Shown piece after piece: positions 59,570 through 64,000 of a DNA stretch of 64,000 nt. The stretch's first letter is position 1; each line of letters starts with the position of its first letter. The stretch is from Eurosta solidaginis (Eukaryota; Arthropoda; Insecta; Diptera; Tephritidae), in NCBI RefSeq assembly GCF_040869045.1, contig NC_090323.1, forward strand, positions 176,598,083 through 176,662,082, read 5' to 3'. The translations under genes and the position numbers were made by a program. The notes beneath the pieces are model-generated. The model did no database searches. It was not told where the DNA came from and saw only the letters and a program-made list of their open reading frames with translations.

Positions 59570-59790
59570 AGATTTGTTGAGCTGAAAGGCCGCGGTATTG
59601 AATAAAACTTCCCGTTGGTTTGTCTTGTATTCACAAATTAAAATTTGGTCTATATTTCCACTTAAACATGCCAATATCTCCCTGATGATGGCTTCATATT
59701 GAAGTCGAAATATCGACCAAAATTTAAATTTCTGAATACAAAATAAACCAAATTCAATACCGCGGCCTTTCAGCTGAACAAATCTAATAA
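59570..59790. repeat. ~220-bp palindrome inside the Harbinger-like element
   Basis: Left arm AGATTTGTTGAGCTGAAAGG, CCGCGGTATTGAAT; right arm the complement ATTCAATACCGCGG, CCTTTCAGCTGAACAAATCT. Nearer the centre, TTTGGTCTATATTTCCACTT pairs loosely with its counterpart. The hammerhead-like motif lies at the centre. Confidence 0.7.
59672..59720 (+). ncRNA. hammerhead-like motif with canonical core boxes
   Basis: CTGATGA at 59,682-59,688, one T, a 6-bp stem GGCTTC/GAAGTC (59,690-59,695 with 59,701-59,706) and GAAA at 59,707-59,710. Both conserved boxes match the hammerhead consensus, and ATATC upstream could pair with GAAATAT as a short stem III. A clear stem I is not visible. Layout parallels the Penelope-associated hairpins at 33,315 and 36,593. 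Confidence 0.4.
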
Positions 59791-60696
59791 ATTGCAACAG
59801 TTAAGGCTATTAAATTTTATCAAAATAGATAACTTATAGATACGACAACAGCTGGATTTTGATTACCCAACAAAAATTTAAAAGATATTATTCCAGCGAA
59901 ATATATATCTAGTTGCGGTGGTGATATTCAATATCATTATATAGTTATTCTTAAACCAGATAGTTCTCAAGTTGATATTGAACTTCACTCTCCAATCGCT
60001 ATCCAACCGTTGAGAAATTTTTTAAATTTATAGTTCCCCAGTTGATTTCTAACGTCATTAGCATTTTTAAATTATTATCCAACATTTGAGAGATTTTGAG
60101 AAATGTACAGTTCTCAAATGAATATTGATCACGTTTCTCCCGTTGATTTCCTACATTGGATATCAAGTAGAGGTGAAGTTGAAAAAAATCTCCAAGGTGG
60201 AACCACCAAAGCCAACAGCTATTTATTGTGAGAAATAAACACCTGATTGATAGCAATAATGATTTTATTTTCGTGAAAATACCGTAGTATTGGAATCTTA
60301 TACTTGAGCCCATTCAAAGAACCACAAGTTGGGAACTATCATTTTTAAACTTATGTAATAGTATTTTTCGCTTTATAAAAATTCCCTCTTTTGCTGAGTA
60401 CACTATGGTTCTCATGTTGAACCACTATTTCGTAACAACTCTTGAGATTTTAGAGGTATGCTAGTTATCAACATGAGCTCTAATGGTATTCAAGCCCAAA
60501 TGCTTGTTGGGTATACTCAACGCCATATCGAACGAAGGCAATTAACTGATGGGTTAACTAGAGTTTAACGCTGCCAGATCGGTCGCTAAGCTTAGCTTAA
60601 ACTTCAGTTATGTTAGGCTGAAAAACTGCAGCATAAGGTTAAGCGTAGTTTATCTGACAAACTGAGTTGAACTTGTACCGAAAAATCGGGCCTAAG

Positions 60697-61012
60697 TCAT
60701 GTTAGGCGAATGAAGGAGGATGCTCCGCTTAAGAAAGTATTTTCATAGCAGCCCGTCATTTAAATAAAGCGCCAATTAAATAAAGAAATACGTAAGTCGA
60801 AAAAAAAATCCGTTTTGATATTAAAAAGGAAAAAGGTGTGAGTACCAAATACTTGCGTAGTTAGATGTGTAAGCGGTTAGTGGTATGTCTGGAACACTAA
60901 TGTTTTTCAATAAACCTTGACTCGTAAGTTGAATTACAAAAGAGGAAACTTTACCACAAACAAACAATATCTGGCCTTTTGAGAAGAGCTTGATCTTCCT
61001 TTTATTGGTAAC
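60697..61012. other. no gene seen
   Basis: Spacer; nothing recognised. Confidence 0.3.
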
Positions 61013-61014
61013 AA

Positions 61015-61092
61015 CTTACTTAATTGGCGTTTAGCCGTTTAAACTGTCCGTGCAACAAGGGGCGCCAAGCGTTTCTACTTTGAGTTAACTAG
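61015..61092 (-). pseudogene. extreme 3' end of the RTE/Jockey-like LINE
   Basis: AACTTACTTAATTGGCGTTT, AGCCGTTTAAAC, GTCCGTGCAACAAGG and GCGCCAATTTT match the tails at 5,990, 16,900 and 24,845. Only about 75 bp remains. Confidence 0.6.
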
Positions 61093-61094
61093 CG

Positions 61095-61345
61095 CCAATT
61101 TTTAATAACTTTCGATAAAAGATTATTAACTTTGTGAAAATATTTCGCTTTCGATAACACTATCGATGTGGTAATTTTCCAATAACATATCGAAAACCTC
61201 CCAATAGTAAATCGCAACAATTGATCAACTTTCGATAACAAATCGATAACTTTACGATAAATAATTGTTCACTTTTCGATGATAAACCAATCAATTTTCG
61301 AATGTCAGCCGATAATTTCTGCTAAAAACACTTCAATAACAAATT
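61095..61345. repeat. CGATA-rich tract
   Basis: About eight CGATA/TATCG words in 250 bp, with TTTCGATAACAAATCGATAA near 61,225-61,250. Directly follows the LINE tail. Confidence 0.6.
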
Positions 61346-61349
61346 GATA

Positions 61350-62300
61350 ACCCACCTTGCTTTGCTTTACATTACGTTTAGCCAAACACAAACGACTGTT
61401 AAAACACGTCCAAAATGATGAAGAGAAATATCAGAATATGTGATTTGAAGTTACTTAGTATCAATAATCTGAAAGTGAAAGCTAAATTTACAATTTCTGT
61501 CAGGACAGTTTTTGAATAAAATAGTTAGCAAACATGGGGTTTGCCTTTGGTGGAAACGTTGTATTGGTTTTTCGCCTGATTTCGCTCACATCAACACGCC
61601 TATTGGTTCCAAATAAACCTCCAGTTTAGTGACTGCATTTACGATTACATTTTTCGATTTCTCCATACGAATGCAAGACACTATGCCTATGCCTGGCTAT
61701 GACTGTGTTAGATAGAATATAAAAATCGGAGTTGTAGTGATTTAGTCGTTGATTACCAGGCAATGAAGTAAGAAGAATGCACGCATTGTTTCCGAATACT
61801 CATAAATATTTCGCGCCCTGTTCTATATTTCTCCATATAGCATACCACTTTCGAAGACTACTTGCGCTAATATTCTGACTTCCCGCAGCAGTAAGCAAAG
61901 ATTTTTACACGCCAAAAAATAATTTTATGAACATTAAGTTAAACAAATAATTACTCATATAAATTCCCACTGTATTACATACACATTGCAATGAAATGAT
62001 TGCGTCATAAGCTCGAGTATATTAGTCCACTCATTTTAGTAGTTTCAGCTAGAAATTCGAGATACCCAGCTGAAATAAATTGTTTGGATATTTTTTGCAA
62101 ATTCCTTGTTTTCTTTGGAGCTATCACTATTTGTATTTATTATCAATATTACGGAAGACAAAATTCTCTTTAACAATTGTCTGAAAAATTTTTATACGTT
62201 GAATCGTTTCGAAATAGAGGGCACTTAGCGCCTATGCAGCCAGTACAAGATGTATAAACGTTGTTTAAAAAGTCGTACACTAGAATAAGCGACAAATAGT
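61350..62300. other. no gene seen
   Basis: About 950 bp without a recognisable gene or repeat. Confidence 0.3.
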
Positions 62301-62305
62301 TTGCT

Positions 62306-62392
62306 TGTTTTGATATAAGGAAGTCTATATCCAGCTCGATTTCTTTATGCCATTACGTACTATTTTTATCCAACCAAAGTTAATATACCTTT
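62306..62392 (-). repeat. edge fragment of the CACGCCC-box family
   Basis: TTTTGATATAAGGAAGTCTA, TATCCAGCTCGATTTCTTTA, TGCCATTACGTACTATTTTT and AAAGTTAATATAC match the right edge of copies C and E. Confidence 0.55.
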
Positions 62393-62448
62393 GTATGCAC
62401 GTATACACCAGGCTTAAAAGTTGGTTTTGCATTTTCAAACCACATATA

Positions 62449-62861
62449 AGTTAAGCCTCACAGCAGGCGAGGCGATAAAAAATTAAAGATGCGGTGAACT
62501 GTCCGTTCACCGAATTAAACTAAACATGAGAAATATTTTAACGTTATAAAATTTATTCTGTGCTCTTGCACGATCCAAATTGAACTAACTCGAACAAAGT
62601 AATTTACCTAGCAGCTAAGTTCTTGTGTTAAAATAATTATGCTATGCTCACCAATTATTGTATAAAAAATAGTTTACTTAACTAAAACTAGATTTGCTGT
62701 TCAATCACAATTTCTGCAACTACACCAATCGTTGTCCCAATTAACTTCCGCTTATTCTGCGCGTGTGCTGCGTCAGCGAAACTTCAACACGCAACATAGC
62801 GCGGTCACATGCTCAGCAACGTGAGTAAATGGGTCAACCGCAGGACACTGCTGATATAACT
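62449..62861 (-). mobile_element. errantivirus LTR
   Basis: About 413 bp. On the reverse strand it starts AGTTATATCAGC directly after the polypurine tract and ends GCTTAACT, so the ends form an AGTTA/TAACT inverted pair as usual for errantivirus LTRs. The next bases, TATATG, fit the YRYRYR target preference. An AATAAA signal lies at about 62,553-62,558. The matching 5' LTR is outside the window, so the duplication cannot be confirmed. Confidence 0.75.
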
Positions 62862-62874
62862 CCTCCCCCTTTAA
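62862..62874 (-). promoter_or_regulatory. polypurine tract
   Basis: Reverse-strand AAAGGGGGAGG immediately upstream of the LTR and overlapping the end of the env frame; primes plus-strand synthesis in LTR retroelements. Confidence 0.8.
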
Positions 62875-64000
62875 AGATCTGCGTCCCGCAGATCGAAGCA
62901 TGAAAAATGTGAAGTGGATATATCTTTTATAGAGTCGATCTGGTTACTTGGTGTAATGTTGATTCTGACTGGCTTGACTGGTGCGCTGTCGTCCAGGTTA
63001 CGGATTTCATGGGCAGATTGGCCCTTGAAGATCTTCGTGTTTGTGGCCCATTGCATCGGAATTTGAACTGGTGGAATATCTAGCTTCCTAGTGTACCATT
63101 TCCATAGCATGGTGACGATGAGTGCTATTGCGAATATCGAGGCAGCTTCCGTGACTAACGAGAAGTTAGTTTTCCCGTTTACATACCCTAGATATCTAAC
63201 GATTTCCATCGTGATATCATGAACATACTCAAGATTGATCTTTGTAGTGTGGATTTTGACGTTTGCTAGTACGGCTGGCAAGGCTTGAGCTGTGATTGCT
63301 TCGTTGCTGGAGAACACTTGGTTGCCAATTTTTATCGTTTCGTTACTTAACTGGATAACGTAGGTGACATTTATGTTACTAGCATCGTTATTACTTTCCA
63401 CTACACTTTGGTAGTTTGAGATAAAAATTGTGTTATCGTTTATCAATTCGATTATCGTTCCATTGCGCCTGATGAATTGGCAGCTAGCGTCACCTCCTTT
63501 CAGTAGCCGAGGTAGGCAGGTATTCTCTTCCAATTTGCTCAAGGACTCTGATTCACATACCGTAGATGAACTGATTGTCAAGCAATTTTCCTTGAGTCCA
63601 TACGTTTCTTCTTGGTTGACGAGCATTTTATCGAATGGAAGGTCCAGCTGTTTGCCTTCGTAGATACCGGCGCGAGTAACTAGTAGGTTATACTTCTTCT
63701 CTGTTACTTTGGGTATACTTGGGCATAGTCCCATTTGTATATATTGATGGTTTTCCGTATTCAATTGCCTCAATTATATTTTGGTAAGGTAGTGTTTCTA
63801 TTTCTGACAGGATCTGATTAACTTCGTCCATGTCGAGTAGGTTAGTGTTAATAATTCCACGTTTAGCTAGCTGACATGCCCGTACTACTTCACTGACCTC
63901 CTCTCGGACGAGCACGATATTATGAAGGGCGCTCTGCTCGAATTGTTCTGCCTCAGCTTCCTTCATTACCGAATTGGTGCGGCTTACAATTTCATAAATT
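62871..64000 (-). pseudogene. errantivirus envelope gene (3' part), frameshifted, runs off window
   Basis: Reverse strand, stop at 62,871-62,873. Two frames overlap at 63,688-63,773: the upstream one is open from the window edge to 63,688, the downstream one from 63,773 to the stop (300 residues). The downstream part has a cysteine-bearing ectodomain, potential N-glycosylation sites, a single hydrophobic membrane segment about three quarters along (near 63,090-63,150) and a basic cytoplasmic tail. This fits the F-protein-like envelope of insect endogenous retroviruses of the gypsy group. The position just before the polypurine tract and LTR supports the call. The frame change means this copy does not encode a continuous envelope as read. 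The beginning of the gene lies beyond position 64,000. Confidence 0.8.

Larger units (their letters stand above)
59387..60692. mobile_element. PIF/Harbinger-like non-autonomous element
   Basis: Starts GGCCCGGTTTTTCAG and ends CCGAAAAATCGGGCC, flanked on both sides by TAA (59,384-59,386 and 60,693-60,695). A 3-bp TAA/TTA duplication and GGCC-type ends fit PIF/Harbinger. Subterminal segments (TAAGCTTAAACTAAG and AAACTGCAG..TAAGGTTAAGC) are also loosely inverted. It has no transposase. A palindromic insert sits at 59,570-59,790. Confidence 0.6.

Overview
This is a 64 kb stretch of A+T-rich animal DNA, almost certainly from a dipteran fly. A tephritid-type fruit fly is my best guess, because the interspersed repeats resemble ones I associate with tephritid genomes; that attribution is from memory and was not searched. 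I recognise no host protein-coding gene, no rRNA and no genuine tRNA. The window is a layered deposit of transposable elements, mostly broken, with younger elements inserted into older ones.

Layout. 1-8.4 kb: a truncated SINE, a foldback repeat, a ~165-bp tandem array carrying a CTCF-like motif, and a reverse-strand non-LTR retrotransposon with endonuclease/RT-family ORF fragments. 8.4-19.2 kb: two copies (A, B) of a long repeat family rich in CCACGCCC boxes, several SINEs and non-LTR tails. 19.4-27.1 kb: a Tc1/mariner-type MITE, a decayed mariner transposase, a hAT-like MITE lodged in another MITE, two non-LTR 3' ends and a large foldback. 28-37 kb: repeat copy C, a broken intron-containing gene of a widespread arthropod family, a second mariner fragment, and a nearly intact Penelope-like element with an inverted partial copy at its head. 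37.5-43.7 kb: a repeat with a Helitron inside it, a (CAA)n-tailed short repeat, an LOA/I-like retrotransposon 3' half and repeat copy E. 44.4-49.3 kb: a Jockey-type RT, a CGATA-rich block, and a Tc1-type element carrying an R1-like fragment and a SINE. 52-61.3 kb: tandem repeats, LOA fragments, a Helitron-like minisatellite, repeat copy F, a Helitron helicase tail, a solo LTR and a Harbinger-like element. 62.4-64 kb: the 3' end of an insect errantivirus (LTR, polypurine tract and part of env), running off the window.

The coding pieces do not work together as a pathway; each belongs to a separate selfish element. Nearly all carry frameshifts or stops. The Penelope-like element is the closest to intact, with a single frameshift. 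The observations most worth following are not genes. They are the ~150-bp spacing of CACGCCC boxes in a dispersed repeat, CTCF-like motifs spread by another repeat, clusters of CGATA, hammerhead-like motifs linked to Penelope-like DNA, and minisatellites of exactly 129 and 142 bp inside Helitron-like elements.
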